Below are positions 1-8,723 of a stretch of 64,000 nucleotides of DNA, piece after piece. Source of the stretch: Cocleimonas sp. (lineage in GTDB: Bacteria > Pseudomonadota > Gammaproteobacteria > Thiotrichales > Thiotrichaceae). The position numbers and the translations under genes were made by a program. Under the pieces are notes generated by a model that saw only the letters and a program-made list of their open reading frames with translations, searched no databases and was not told the DNA's origin. The stretch is taken from NCBI GenBank assembly GCA_021647365.1, contig JAKIUW010000013.1:21591-85590 (forward strand), read 5' to 3'. How positions within the stretch are numbered: position 1 is the stretch's first letter; each line of letters begins with the position of its first letter.

Positions 1-7
1 CTGAGAA

Positions 8-652
8 ATGAATATGCAAAAAGGAGAGAAGTTCAACACCGTAACGCACTTGCTCGGGGCTCTTATTGCCTTGCCAGGAATACTCTATTTAATCCTTCTT
101 GCCGCACAAACAGGTGACGCATGGAAAACTGTTAGCGTGAGTATTTATGGGTTCACGCTGTTGTTGCTTTACGCTGCGTCTACTCTCTATCATGGGCATA
201 GTGGCCGCTTTAAGCGCTTTTTACAGCGTATAGATCACATCTCAATCTACCTGCTTATTGCAGGAACTTACACCCCCTATATGTTGGTTACATTGCGCGG
301 TGCTTGGGGTTGGTCGATTTTGGGAGCTGTTTGGGGCTTGGCAATAATTGGGATAGTGCTTGATAGCTTGCCAAAAAAGAAAAATATAGGAGATGGAGAA
401 GATAAAAGAATTATCCAATTGATTATCTATGTCGTTATGGGCTGGGCAATTGTTATCGCGTTAAAACCTCTAGTCGAAAACCTAGCTAGCAATGGAGTCG
501 TTTGGCTAGCGCTAGGCGGAGGCTTGTACACCTTTGGAATCATTTTTTTCTTGCTCAGTGATCGAATGAAACACGCGCACGGCATTTGGCATTTATTTGT
601 TATTGGCGGAAGCGTGAGCCACTATGTTTCGATTTCTGCTTATGTGATTTAG
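8..652 (+). CDS. trhA: Hemolysin III / TrhA-family membrane protein
   Basis: A 214-residue integral membrane protein of the PAQR-like hemolysin III (YqfA/TrhA) family. About seven hydrophobic segments are visible. The family signatures are present: an early N-x-x-T-H-L-x-G stretch, STLYH near residue 60, a D-H-x-x-I-Y stretch near 76, and a C-terminal HGIWHLFVIGG block whose histidines would form the metal-like site. Family members have been linked to membrane-energy homeostasis, but the exact activity is unclear. A second ATG lies two codons in, so the start is uncertain by two residues, and the upstream region lies outside the window. A repeat copy begins 19 nt after the stop. Confidence 0.88.
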   Translation: MNMQKGEKFNTVTHLLGALIALPGILYLILLAAQTGDAWKTVSVSIYGFTLLLLYAASTLYHGHSGRFKRFLQRIDHISIYLLIAGTYTPYMLVTLRGAWGWSILGAVWGLAIIGIVLDSLPKKKNIGDGEDKRIIQLIIYVVMGWAIVIALKPLVENLASNGVVWLALGGGLYTFGIIFFLLSDRMKHAHGIWHLFVIGGSVSHYVSISAYVI

Positions 653-670
653 GGTTTGCTGAGTATTGAT

Positions 671-693
671 CATGTAAAACTAGGGGGGTGTAC
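671..693 (+). repeat. G-run intergenic repeat, CTA variant (locus 1)
   Basis: Single copy, plus orientation, in the CTA subtype (CATGTAAAACTAGGGGGGTG then TACCT). It begins 19 nt after the trhA stop and lies 123 nt before the chosen pyrG start. Confidence 0.85.
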
Positions 694-815
694 CTCCAAA
701 TATCCACCAATAATAAAAACAGAATTGTTAACGCCATCTACTGTTTATTTAAATGGGGTATGCTAGGATACAGTCCCTGATAAACTCTCTAATATCAGGA
801 CGCGGATTCAGCAAT

Positions 816-2459
816 ATGACACGATATATTTTCATCACCGGTGGTGTGGTTTCCTCTTTAGGTAAGGGCATCGCTGCCGCTTCTTTGGGTACAATTTTGG
901 AAGCGCGTGGTTTGAGCGTGACCATGATGAAGCTTGATCCGTATATCAATGTTGACCCTGGCACCATGAGTCCTTTTCAGCATGGCGAGGTTTTTGTTAC
1001 TGAAGATGGTGCAGAAACGGATTTGGATTTAGGGCACTACGAGCGCTTCGTAAATTTCACGGCTACTCAGCTTAATAATTTCACAACAGGCAGAATTTAT
1101 AGCCGCGTTATTCGAAAAGAACGCCAAGGCGATTACCTTGGTGCGACGGTTCAAGTTATCCCCCATATCACCGATGAGATTAAACGCAGTGTGCGCGCTG
1201 GCGCAGAAGGCTTTGATGTTGCGATGGTTGAAGTTGGTGGAACGGTGGGAGATATTGAGTCATTGCCGTTTATGGAAGCGCTACGTCAAATGGGTGTGGA
1301 AGAGGATAGTAATGCCTTATTTATGCATCTAACCTTGGTGCCTTATTTGGCAGCGGCTGGCGAGCTTAAAACCAAGCCTACACAACATTCGGTTAAAGAA
1401 TTACGCTCTATCGGTATTCAGCCTGATATTTTATTGTGTCGCAGTGAGCGCCCGATTCCTGATAAAGAGCGTAAGAAAATCGCCTTATTTACCAATGTAA
1501 AAGAAGAGGCAGTTATCCCAGCGATTGATATGGATAATATCTACAAAATCCCGCTGTGGTTGCACTCGCAAAACCTTGATCAAATTGTTGCTGAGAAATT
1601 AAAACTGGGGGATCTTCCAGAGGCTGATCTTTCTGATTGGGAAAAAGTTGTACATGGCATGGCGTTCCCTAAATCAGAAGTGACGATTGCGATGGTGGGT
1701 AAATATGTTGATTTGACTGAATCGTACAAATCATTAAATGAGGCGCTTAGCCATGCGGGTATTCAAACCGAATCAAAGGTTCGTATTGTATATATTGATT
1801 CTGAAAAAATTGAGAGAGATGGAATAGATGTGCTAAAAAGCGCGGATGCGATTCTTGTCCCGGGTGGGTTTGGAGAGCGTGGCGTTGAAGGAAAAATACA
1901 AGCGATTCAATACGCGCGTGAAAACAATGTACCGTATATGGGGATTTGTTTAGGTATGCAACTCGCGGTTATTGAATATGCACGTCATTGTGCAGGGCTT
2001 GAAGGCGCAAATAGTACTGAGTTTAATCTTGAAACACCGCATCCTGTTATCGGCTTAATTACAGAGTGGATGACCGAAAAAGGCGAACTTGAAAAACGCA
2101 GTAAAGATTCTGATATGGGTGGAACGATGCGCTTAGGTGGTCAAAAGGCACACTTGACTAAAGGCACATTGATACATAAAACCTATGGAAAAGATGAGAT
2201 TGTAGAGCGTCACCGTCATCGTTATGAATTTAATAACCATTATCGCGATGTACTCACTGAAAACGGCATGGTAATTTCGGGCGTATCGCACGATAAGACC
2301 TTGGTAGAAGTTGTTGAACTACCGAATCATCCGTGGTTTATGGGGTGTCAGTCGCATCCTGAATTTACTTCGCATCCGCGTACTGGGCATCCTTTTTTCA
2401 CAGGATTTATTAATGCGGCGTTGGATTATCATCGCGCTAGTAATAAGAAATCAGATTAG
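816..2459 (+). CDS. pyrG: CTP synthase
   Basis: Converts UTP to CTP using ATP and glutamine (pyrimidine pathway, cytosol). The N-terminal synthetase domain starts MTRYIFITGG with the P-loop SSLGKG. The C-terminal class I glutamine amidotransferase domain has its nucleophile in GICLGMQ (Cys378) and a His/Glu pair in SHPEF. The frame is open upstream to an ATG at 753, but those 21 residues are not family-like. The ATG at 816 gives 547 residues, matching the usual length of about 545. kdsA and eno follow on the same strand, a common gammaproteobacterial order. Confidence 0.97.
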   Translation: MTRYIFITGGVVSSLGKGIAAASLGTILEARGLSVTMMKLDPYINVDPGTMSPFQHGEVFVTEDGAETDLDLGHYERFVNFTATQLNNFTTGRIYSRVIRKERQGDYLGATVQVIPHITDEIKRSVRAGAEGFDVAMVEVGGTVGDIESLPFMEALRQMGVEEDSNALFMHLTLVPYLAAAGELKTKPTQHSVKELRSIGIQPDILLCRSERPIPDKERKKIALFTNVKEEAVIPAIDMDNIYKIPLWLHSQNLDQIVAEKLKLGDLPEADLSDWEKVVHGMAFPKSEVTIAMVGKYVDLTESYKSLNEALSHAGIQTESKVRIVYIDSEKIERDGIDVLKSADAILVPGGFGERGVEGKIQAIQYARENNVPYMGICLGMQLAVIEYARHCAGLEGANSTEFNLETPHPVIGLITEWMTEKGELEKRSKDSDMGGTMRLGGQKAHLTKGTLIHKTYGKDEIVERHRHRYEFNNHYRDVLTENGMVISGVSHDKTLVEVVELPNHPWFMGCQSHPEFTSHPRTGHPFFTGFINAALDYHRASNKKSD

Positions 2460-2497
2460 TTGTAAGTTGTTCATTAATAAGCTGTTAGAGAAAATAA

Positions 2498-3331
2498 ATG
2501 AAGTTATGTAATTTTGAAGTTGGACAAGATCAACCGTTCTTTTTACTCTCAGGGCCGTGCGTGGTTGAGTCAGAAAAACTCACGATGCAAATTGCTGAAA
2601 GCTTAAAGGCGATTACGGACGACTTGGGCATCCCTTATATTTTCAAAGCATCATTTGATAAAGCGAATCGCTCATCACATGACAGCTTTCGTGGACCAGG
2701 GATGGAAGAAGGCTTGCGTATTTTAGAGAAAATAAAAAATGATTTAGGTTTGCCTGTCGTGACAGATGTGCATGAAGATACACCGCTTGATGAAGTTGCA
2801 TCGGTTGTTGATGTGTTGCAAACGCCCGCATTATTATGCCGTCAAACGAATTTTATCCAAAATGTTGCGAAGCAGGGGCTACCTGTCAATATTAAAAAAG
2901 GACAGTTCACCGCACCTTGGGATATGAAGCTTGTGGTTGATAAAGCAAAAGCCACGGGTAATGAACAGATTATGATTTGTGAGCGTGGTTATACGTTTGG
3001 CTATAACACCTTGGTGTCTGATATGCGTGGTTTGGCAACGATGCGTGAATCGAATTGTCCGATAGTTTTTGATGCGACCCATTCAGTGCAACAACCTGGC
3101 GGACAGGGTAATTGCTCGGGCGGTGAGCGACAGCATGTGCCAGTATTAGCGCGTGCGGCAATGGCGGCTGGGATTGCAGGGATTTTTATGGAATCACACC
3201 CTAACCCTGATGAAGCTTTAAGTGATGGACCAAATTCGTGGCCAACGGGGAGAATGCGCGAGTTGTTAGAAATGTTATTGAAGATTGACCAGACGGTGAA
3301 ATCTGAGCCTTTCTTGGAAAGTTCTCTTTAA
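2498..3331 (+). CDS. kdsA: 3-deoxy-8-phosphooctulonate synthase
   Basis: Condenses arabinose 5-phosphate with phosphoenolpyruvate to make KDO 8-phosphate for the LPS inner core. The 277-residue DAHP-synthase/KDSA barrel shows the expected blocks: SGPCVVES near residue 18, FKASFDKANRSS near 50, RQTNFI near 120, the NIKKGQF stretch near 132 and DATHSVQQPGG near 195. It lies 38 nt after pyrG, so the two may be co-transcribed. Its presence indicates a Gram-negative with LPS. A repeat copy starts 17 nt after the stop and separates it from eno. Confidence 0.97.
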   Translation: MKLCNFEVGQDQPFFLLSGPCVVESEKLTMQIAESLKAITDDLGIPYIFKASFDKANRSSHDSFRGPGMEEGLRILEKIKNDLGLPVVTDVHEDTPLDEVASVVDVLQTPALLCRQTNFIQNVAKQGLPVNIKKGQFTAPWDMKLVVDKAKATGNEQIMICERGYTFGYNTLVSDMRGLATMRESNCPIVFDATHSVQQPGGQGNCSGGERQHVPVLARAAMAAGIAGIFMESHPNPDEALSDGPNSWPTGRMRELLEMLLKIDQTVKSEPFLESSL

Positions 3332-3347
3332 AGAATAAAGCTTGATA

Positions 3348-3375
3348 CATCATGTAAAACTAGGGGGGTGTGCTT
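3348..3375 (+). repeat. G-run intergenic repeat, CTA variant (locus 2)
   Basis: Single plus-strand copy between kdsA and eno, starting 17 nt after the kdsA stop. It matches the copy at 671 through CATGTAAAACTAGGGGGGTG, with TGCTT following. Confidence 0.87.
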
Positions 3376-3422
3376 CAAGCACATCTCATATACAAAGAAA
3401 TTAATATAGCGGAGACATTTTA

Positions 3423-4715
3423 ATGTCTAAGATAAAAAGCATACAAGCACGTGAAGTCATAGATTCACGCGGAAACCCAACCGTAGAAGCAGTTATTACT
3501 TTAGAAAACGGTGTAACAGGGCAAGCCATCGTACCCTCAGGCGCATCAACAGGCGCGCGCGAAGCGATTGAATTACGCGACGGTGATAAATCTCGCTTTA
3601 TGGGCAAAGGCGTTTTAAAAGCAGTTGGAAATGTTAATGGTGATATTGCTAAACTGATCATTGGCATGGATGCGGAAGATCAAACAGGCATCGATAACGC
3701 TATGATCGAGCTAGACGGCACTGACAATAAAGGTCGTTTAGGCGCAAATGCCTTACTCGCGGCATCACTGGCAACAGCACATGCGGCGGCGAATGATAAA
3801 GGCGAAGCGCTTTATCAATACTTGGGCGATAAGTTCGGTACAAGCGGGAAGTTTCAATTACCCGTGCCGATGATGAACATCATCAACGGTGGAGAGCATG
3901 CTGATAACAGCGTCGATATGCAAGAATTTATGATCGTGCCAGTCGGTGCGCCAAGCCTTGCAGAAGCAGTGCGCTACGGTACGGAGGTTTTCCATAACCT
4001 TAAATCTGTACTTAGCAAGCGTGGCATGAATACAGCAGTGGGCGATGAAGGTGGATTTGCGCCAGATTTATCATCTAACGAAGAAGCAATCGAAGTTATT
4101 TTAGAAGCCATTGAAAATGCAGGCTACACACCGGGTAAAGATATTTACCTTGGGCTAGATTGTGCGGCATCAGAGTATTATAAAGATGGTAAATACGTGT
4201 TGGAAGCAGAAGGAAAAAGTTTCAATGCGGCAGGTATGATAGATTACTTGGAAGATTGGGTGAATAAATACCCCATTATCACCATAGAAGATGGCCTGGA
4301 TGAAGCCGATTGGGATGGTTGGAAATTATTAACGGAGAGACTAGGCGATAAGATTCAATTAGTAGGTGATGATTTGTATGTGACGAATCCGAATATTTTC
4401 AAAGAAGGCATTGATAAGAATATTGCTAACTCGATTCTAATCAAGTTCAACCAAATTGGCACACTAACAGAAACACTTGAAGCGATAAAAATGGCGCATG
4501 ATTCTGATTACACGGCGGTTGTTTCGCATCGCTCGGGCGAAACAGAAGATACGACGATTGCCGATTTGGCGGTTGCAACAAATGCAGGGCAAATTAAGAC
4601 TGGCTCGTTATCTCGCTCAGACCGTATTGCTAAATATAACCAGTTGATTCGTATTGAAGAAATATTGGGTGCGAATGGTGTTTATGCAGGTAAATCTGCG
4701 TTTAAACATCTATAA
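3423..4715 (+). CDS. eno: Enolase
   Basis: Interconverts 2-phosphoglycerate and phosphoenolpyruvate in glycolysis/gluconeogenesis, and is a degradosome partner in enterics. The 430-residue length is normal. Visible motifs are the N-terminal SRGNPTVE, NGGEHADNSVDMQEFMI, GDEGGFAPD, catalytic-lysine region ILIKFNQIGTLTET and VVSHRSGETEDTTIADLAV. Its start has an upstream GGAG (agcGGAGac) seven to eight nt away. ftsB follows after 21 nt, the conserved eno-ftsB-ispD-ispF arrangement of gammaproteobacteria. Confidence 0.98.
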   Translation: MSKIKSIQAREVIDSRGNPTVEAVITLENGVTGQAIVPSGASTGAREAIELRDGDKSRFMGKGVLKAVGNVNGDIAKLIIGMDAEDQTGIDNAMIELDGTDNKGRLGANALLAASLATAHAAANDKGEALYQYLGDKFGTSGKFQLPVPMMNIINGGEHADNSVDMQEFMIVPVGAPSLAEAVRYGTEVFHNLKSVLSKRGMNTAVGDEGGFAPDLSSNEEAIEVILEAIENAGYTPGKDIYLGLDCAASEYYKDGKYVLEAEGKSFNAAGMIDYLEDWVNKYPIITIEDGLDEADWDGWKLLTERLGDKIQLVGDDLYVTNPNIFKEGIDKNIANSILIKFNQIGTLTETLEAIKMAHDSDYTAVVSHRSGETEDTTIADLAVATNAGQIKTGSLSRSDRIAKYNQLIRIEEILGANGVYAGKSAFKHL

Positions 4716-4736
4716 AAAACGTTTTTATAAACGATT

Positions 4737-5120
4737 ATGAAACTACTCCTTACGATATTATCCTTACTCTTAGTTCTGCTTTTAGCAGGGCTATGGGTGG
4801 GGACGGGAAGTTATCCTGATCGCTGGCGCACTCAAGAAAGAAGCACTGCTCAAGAGTTGGCAAATAAAGAGAAAAAAGAACAAATAGATAAAATGAAAGC
4901 TGAACTGGATGATGCCGCATCGGGCAATGCCGCGGTCGAAGAGCGCGCGCGTAGTGAGTTGGGAATGACTGGTAAAGGTGAGACTTTTTACGAAGTTATT
5001 TTACAGCCAGATGCACCTAACGATACTCTTAATGAAAAACACAAAAAATCTATTGAAATAAAAGATAAAAATAAAAAAACTGATACAAAAGATAGTGAGA
5101 CTAAAAAGGTCGATGAGTAA
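4737..5120 (+). CDS. ftsB: Cell division protein FtsB (septum formation initiator family)
   Basis: A small bitopic divisome protein expected to act with FtsL and FtsQ at the septum. It has an N-terminal membrane segment (residues 2-22), a periplasmic coiled coil rich in E/K (about 35-65), and the conserved family tail ERARSELGMTGKGETFYEV. At 127 residues it is longer than E. coli FtsB (about 103). The excess is a low-complexity Lys/Asp tail after residue 95 that looks disordered. Its stop overlaps the preferred ispD start, suggesting coupled translation. Confidence 0.9.
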   Translation: MKLLLTILSLLLVLLLAGLWVGTGSYPDRWRTQERSTAQELANKEKKEQIDKMKAELDDAASGNAAVEERARSELGMTGKGETFYEVILQPDAPNDTLNEKHKKSIEIKDKNKKTDTKDSETKKVDE

Positions 5121-5880
5121 TACCGATAACGCTCAAAACACCCAAAAAGTCTGGGTTGTTATTCCCGCGGCAGGCATTGGAAAACGAATGCAGTCCGATA
5201 TTCCCAAGCAGTATTTAAAGATAAACGACAAAACCATTCTTGAGCATACGCTCAACTGCTTTACTTCTCATCCTGATGTGGCTGGCATTATTGTTGTCTT
5301 GAGCAGTGATGATTATTACTGGAAGAAAATAAAGCTAAGCACAGAAGCCAGTAAAAAACCGCTATACACCGTTGAAGGTGGAAAAGAACGCAGTGATTCG
5401 GTGATGCAAGGGCTGGATTACTTGGCAATGGTCGAACAGCTTGATGAAAAGAGCTGGGTGATGGTGCACGATGCCGCACGTCCTTGCTTACTAAAAAAAG
5501 ACATAGATGCGTTGTTAGCGATACGAAGTGATTCTTGTGTCGGTGGGATTTTAGCTAGCCCTGTGCGTGATACGATGAAACGGGCAGATGATAAGCAACA
5601 AATTACCCAAACAGAATCACGTGAAAATCTATGGCACGCTTTAACGCCTCAACTGTTTAAATTGGGTGAGCTAAAAGAAGCCTTAGAAACCTGTCTTGAA
5701 AAAGGTATTCTAATCACCGATGAAGCATCCGCATTAGAGGCGATGGGTAAATCCGTCGAACTAGTGGAAGGCAGTAGCAATAATATAAAAGTGACTCAAG
5801 CGGCTGATTTAGAGTTGGCAAGGCTGCTTTTATCAACAAATGCATCAGCAAGTACATTGAGTGGGGGAAATAGCGCATGA
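5113..5880 (+). CDS. ispD: 2-C-methyl-D-erythritol 4-phosphate cytidylyltransferase
   Basis: Third step of the MEP isoprenoid pathway: forms CDP-methylerythritol from CTP. The CTP-binding motif PAAGIGKRM with the KQYL lysine is at residues about 18-34. GGKERSDSV and VHDAARP are also visible. The frame is open to an ATG at 5095, inside ftsB. I prefer the ATG at 5113 (ATGAGTAA overlapping the ftsB stop), preceded by AAAAAGGT, giving 255 residues. The first 12 or so residues are extra to the family core. ispF overlaps the end by 4 nt. Confidence 0.94.
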   Translation: MSNTDNAQNTQKVWVVIPAAGIGKRMQSDIPKQYLKINDKTILEHTLNCFTSHPDVAGIIVVLSSDDYYWKKIKLSTEASKKPLYTVEGGKERSDSVMQGLDYLAMVEQLDEKSWVMVHDAARPCLLKKDIDALLAIRSDSCVGGILASPVRDTMKRADDKQQITQTESRENLWHALTPQLFKLGELKEALETCLEKGILITDEASALEAMGKSVELVEGSSNNIKVTQAADLELARLLLSTNASASTLSGGNSA

Positions 5881-6353
5881 TAAGAATTGGCAATGGCTAT
5901 GATGTTCATGCTTTCACCGAAGGGAGTTTCATTACGCTTGGGGGCGAAAAAATCCCACACACTAAAGCGTTTCTTGCACACTCCGATGGTGATGTATTAA
6001 TCCATGCACTGTGTGATGCTTTATTAGGGGCTTTGGCGCTGGGCGATATTGGCCATCACTTTCCTGATAATGATGAAAAATTTGAAAATATAGATAGTAG
6101 GGTATTACTGAAACACGTCATCAAAATCATTCACGACAAAGGCTATGTTTTAAGTAATTGTGATTGTACCGTTGTGGCTCAAGCGCCTAAATTAGCTCCT
6201 TATATTACAGATATGCGAGCTAACCTAGCCAAAGACTTGGCAGTAGAGATTGGTGCAGTGAGTGTAAAAGCGACAACAACAGAGAAACTAGGTTTTACAG
6301 GAAAATCCGAAGGCATTGCGGCTTATGCGGTTGTTTTGCTTGAAAAGGATTAA
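5877..6353 (+). CDS. ispF: 2-C-methyl-D-erythritol 2,4-cyclodiphosphate synthase
   Basis: Cyclises CDP-methylerythritol 2-phosphate in the MEP pathway. The 158-residue protein has the metal ligands in GNGYDVHAF (residues 5-13), HSDGDVLIHAL near 35 and DIGHHFPD near 57, plus the trimer-interface block ATTTEKLGFTG near the end. The ATG overlaps the ispD TGA (ATGA), so the two are translationally coupled, consistent with the functional partnership of IspD and IspF in many bacteria. Confidence 0.96.
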   Translation: MIRIGNGYDVHAFTEGSFITLGGEKIPHTKAFLAHSDGDVLIHALCDALLGALALGDIGHHFPDNDEKFENIDSRVLLKHVIKIIHDKGYVLSNCDCTVVAQAPKLAPYITDMRANLAKDLAVEIGAVSVKATTTEKLGFTGKSEGIAAYAVVLLEKD

Positions 6354-6358
6354 AGAGA

Positions 6359-6704
6359 GTGGAGATTAAGTGCGTAGTTATTGAGCTAAAACCTAATAGC
6401 CTAGAGCAGGTAAAAGAGTGGGCTGACTTCATAAAAAAATAATGAAAATGCAGTACTTGAAACGTTAGGAAATGAAACAGTGACGGTTGAAAATTTCTTT
6501 TTTGTGACTTTAGAAAAGAAAGACTACTTAATCGGTTATATGCGCGCTAAATCTTTTGAAACTGCATCAAATGCTGTTGAAGAGTCAATTTTAGTAATTG
6601 ATGCCTATCACAGAAAGTTTCAGAAAGATGTTTGGGTAAATGGGACTAGAGCGGAACTAATAGTGAGTCTGTCGCGGCTTTCAAATGAAGAAGAGTGTGC
6701 CTAA
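6359..6704 (+). pseudogene. Frameshifted DUF6176-like gene
   Basis: Two adjoining frames together make one small protein resembling the DUF6176 family. Frame one starts at GTG 6359 (V/M-E-I-K-C-V-V-I-E-L-K-P-N-S-L) and stops at 6438-6440 just after an A7 run (6433-6439). The continuation N-E-N-A-V-L-E-T-L-G is in the +1 frame and joins directly to the downstream reading frame ending in IDAYHRKF. Removing one A from the run restores a continuous product of about 114 residues. It could be a real decay event, slippage-dependent expression, or a sequencing error in a homopolymer. The GTG at 6480 would yield only the C-terminal 74 residues. It sits 5 nt after ispF. Confidence 0.7.
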
Positions 6705-6720
6705 TATAGAAATGGCAAAA

Positions 6721-6748
6721 CATCATGTAAAAGTAGGGGGGTGTACTT
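6721..6748 (+). repeat. G-run intergenic repeat, GTA variant (locus 3)
   Basis: Plus-orientation copy (CATCATGTAAAAGTAGGGGG then GTGTACTT) between convergent genes: 17 nt after the DUF6176 stop and about 10 nt from the stop of the minus-strand gene ending at 6759. Confidence 0.87.
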
Positions 6749-6758
6749 CAAGTATTAA

Positions 6759-7271
6759 TCACGGACGTAAACTATAATTAACAATATCTTGTGAATCTAA
6801 AATATCGTATTGTTTAAGCCAAGCCAAAGCATCATTCGCATCATCATTAAACCAGCTCTCGGCTGAGCCCAGTCTAAACGTGTAGCCCCAACTATCCATA
6901 TCTTGCATCATTCGCTTTCTACCCATTTCAGGGAGATCATCTGCCAAAAGTATTTGTAGATAACATACGCCATTTTCTTCATCATAATCACCTTCTGCGT
7001 TTGTGTCTAAAGCTTGGCGGCGCTTCTCGTCCATACAAATATAGTGGCAGGTTTCATGGAGTAGGGAGTGAATAGGGGTGTCATCGCGGACATAGACGTT
7101 ATTTGATATAAGGCCCGCTTCAGAGTCTCCCCAATAACTTCCTGGGATGTTAGTGTCTTTTGATATTAAACAGAGATTTAGATTAAATTTTTGAAGCAGC
7201 ACTTCAATAAGATTGGCTTGGCAATCAGAAACACTTAAGACCTTGGTTGAATTCAGCTTATTGGTACTCAA
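6759..7271 (-). CDS. Putative HExxH zinc metallopeptidase-like protein
   Basis: A 170-residue predicted soluble protein I cannot name. The striking feature is SLLHETCHYIC (His72, Glu73, His76), an HExxH zincin-type helix with two flanking cysteines. A cluster of acidic residues and YLQILLADDL follows. Placement of HExxH just after a short beta-like stretch (NNVYVRDDTPIHS) is typical of zinc peptidases, though no activity is shown. It lies 3 nt after the minus-strand J-domain gene, so the two probably share a transcript. Confidence 0.6.
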   Translation of the reverse strand: MSTNKLNSTKVLSVSDCQANLIEVLLQKFNLNLCLISKDTNIPGSYWGDSEAGLISNNVYVRDDTPIHSLLHETCHYICMDEKRRQALDTNAEGDYDEENGVCYLQILLADDLPEMGRKRMMQDMDSWGYTFRLGSAESWFNDDANDALAWLKQYDILDSQDIVNYSLRP

Positions 7272-7274
7272 AAA

Positions 7275-8348
7275 CTACTGGTCTATATTTTTATTATCAA
7301 GTTTTAGGCTGGTTATATCCACACCTTTCTTGCTTTTTTTGGCAATAATAGAAGCAACGCCTTCTCGCGTTAACCATTGGTTTTCACCTTTTAAATGGTA
7401 ACGTGATAAAAACCTACCTTTGCCAGAAACTTGTCCTGATATGTTCTGCCATTCAAAATCGTACAATAACATTTTTCGGTCGCTGGTTATTTTGAACAAG
7501 TTTTCAAGTTTTGCGAAAACTTCTTTATCAGATTGTTGTTTAATCTCTGGAGAGTTAAGAATGGTTTGTATCTTGGCCGCATCTCCAGTTTCGTATGCAG
7601 TTTCAATGCTGGTTAGCATGTGTTGATACTCATCTTGTTCTGATTTGATGCTTACAACGGTTGCGTGGTTGCTTATTGCAAATTGATCAGTTTCTATATT
7701 TTGTGGGTTACTATTATCGTTGTCGCTGTTGTTATAAGTAGTATCTGTGTTGCTACGTGAAAATAGTTCTGGCGCAGTAGGCTCATATAAGTAACCACCA
7801 ATCCATACGGCTGAAATAACGGTAATGGTGAGCATGGCAATAAATGCACTTTTAACACTTGATAGCTGCTGTTCTGCTTTCATGGTTGCGTTATAAAAAC
7901 TTTTGGGTGGTACGCGAGAAATACGAATATTTTTAAATTCGCCTTCAGTTTTTTGTGTTTTCAATTCTTGATAAGCTGTTGCAATACGCGCAGTTTGATA
8001 AGCTGCATCCTGTGATGTGTTTCTATCGGGATGATATATTTTAATCAATAGCTGATAGTGTAATTTGCGTTTTTCTGTATCGGCTTGTTCATTAATACCC
8101 AGTAATTTTTCGTTAGAATTACTTTCGTTTAACAATACCGTATCAACAAAGTTAAGAAGCATTTCTTGCAGTGGTTCTGCATCTGTGTGGTATTTCTCTG
8201 CAAACTCTTTAATCTTCTCATTTGAAGAGCATAAACGTAATAATTCTGTCACACCTTCAGGTAACACAGCACTGGATTGACAAATCCAAGACATTTCTTT
8301 GGGGTACTTGCTAAGGCGAATTGCCTGATGTATTGCTGAGGGGGTCAT
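7275..8348 (-). CDS. Membrane-anchored J-domain (DnaJ-like) protein
   Basis: A 357-residue protein with a degenerate J domain around residues 92-135, containing the HPD tripeptide in IKIYHPDRNTSQ (106-108) followed by helix IV-like TARIATAYQELKT. One membrane segment lies around 167-189 (MLTITVISAVWIGGYLY), so the J domain would be cytoplasmic and the Asn/Ser-rich linker plus C-terminal region periplasmic. J domains stimulate Hsp70 ATPases, so a DnaK partner is expected. The unusual point is the roughly 90-residue helical N-terminal part before the J domain. It is followed at 3 nt by the HExxH gene. Confidence 0.68.
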   Translation of the reverse strand: MTPSAIHQAIRLSKYPKEMSWICQSSAVLPEGVTELLRLCSSNEKIKEFAEKYHTDAEPLQEMLLNFVDTVLLNESNSNEKLLGINEQADTEKRKLHYQLLIKIYHPDRNTSQDAAYQTARIATAYQELKTQKTEGEFKNIRISRVPPKSFYNATMKAEQQLSSVKSAFIAMLTITVISAVWIGGYLYEPTAPELFSRSNTDTTYNNSDNDNSNPQNIETDQFAISNHATVVSIKSEQDEYQHMLTSIETAYETGDAAKIQTILNSPEIKQQSDKEVFAKLENLFKITSDRKMLLYDFEWQNISGQVSGKGRFLSRYHLKGENQWLTREGVASIIAKKSKKGVDITSLKLDNKNIDQ

Positions 8349-8438
8349 TCAATGGATGATAACAAATCTATATAATACTATCTAGTGAATTATGTGGTAA
8401 ATTAGTATTTTTGTTGTTTTTTTGGTACAAAGTGGGTT

Positions 8439-8711
8439 TTATGATGACGTACTAATAATCGTGGTGCCGCTATTTTCTGCGTTACTTGATTCTTTGTTCT
8501 CTTCGGTACTTTCTTCTGCACGAATGGCAAAAGCTCTTCCTATCGGACCAGAATTATCTTGGCCAATGGCGCTTTCAAGCTCGTCTATACGATTATTTAG
8601 CTCGTCAAGATGCGATGGCATAGCGTGTTCTTTTTGAGCTTGCGCTTTTAGCAGAGGGTCACCAGAGGCAATTAAATCAGATGCTATAGGAATGTTTTTA
8701 TTTTCGAGCAT
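8439..8711 (-). CDS. Small hypothetical protein
   Basis: A 90-residue protein I do not recognise. It has a helical middle (HLDELNNRIDELESAIG), then a Ser/Glu/Asn-rich low-complexity tail. It has no signal peptide or membrane segment. It starts 12 nt after the holC stop on the same strand, so it is probably in the holC transcript. A role near the DNA polymerase chi subunit is conceivable but unsupported. Confidence 0.5.
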   Translation of the reverse strand: MLENKNIPIASDLIASGDPLLKAQAQKEHAMPSHLDELNNRIDELESAIGQDNSGPIGRAFAIRAEESTEENKESSNAENSGTTIISTSS

Positions 8712-8723
8712 TTTAGACGGTGT

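Noticed and set aside
753..815. Longer N-terminus for CTP synthase
   Set aside because: The extra 21 residues are not family-like, and the ATG at 816 begins the conserved start.
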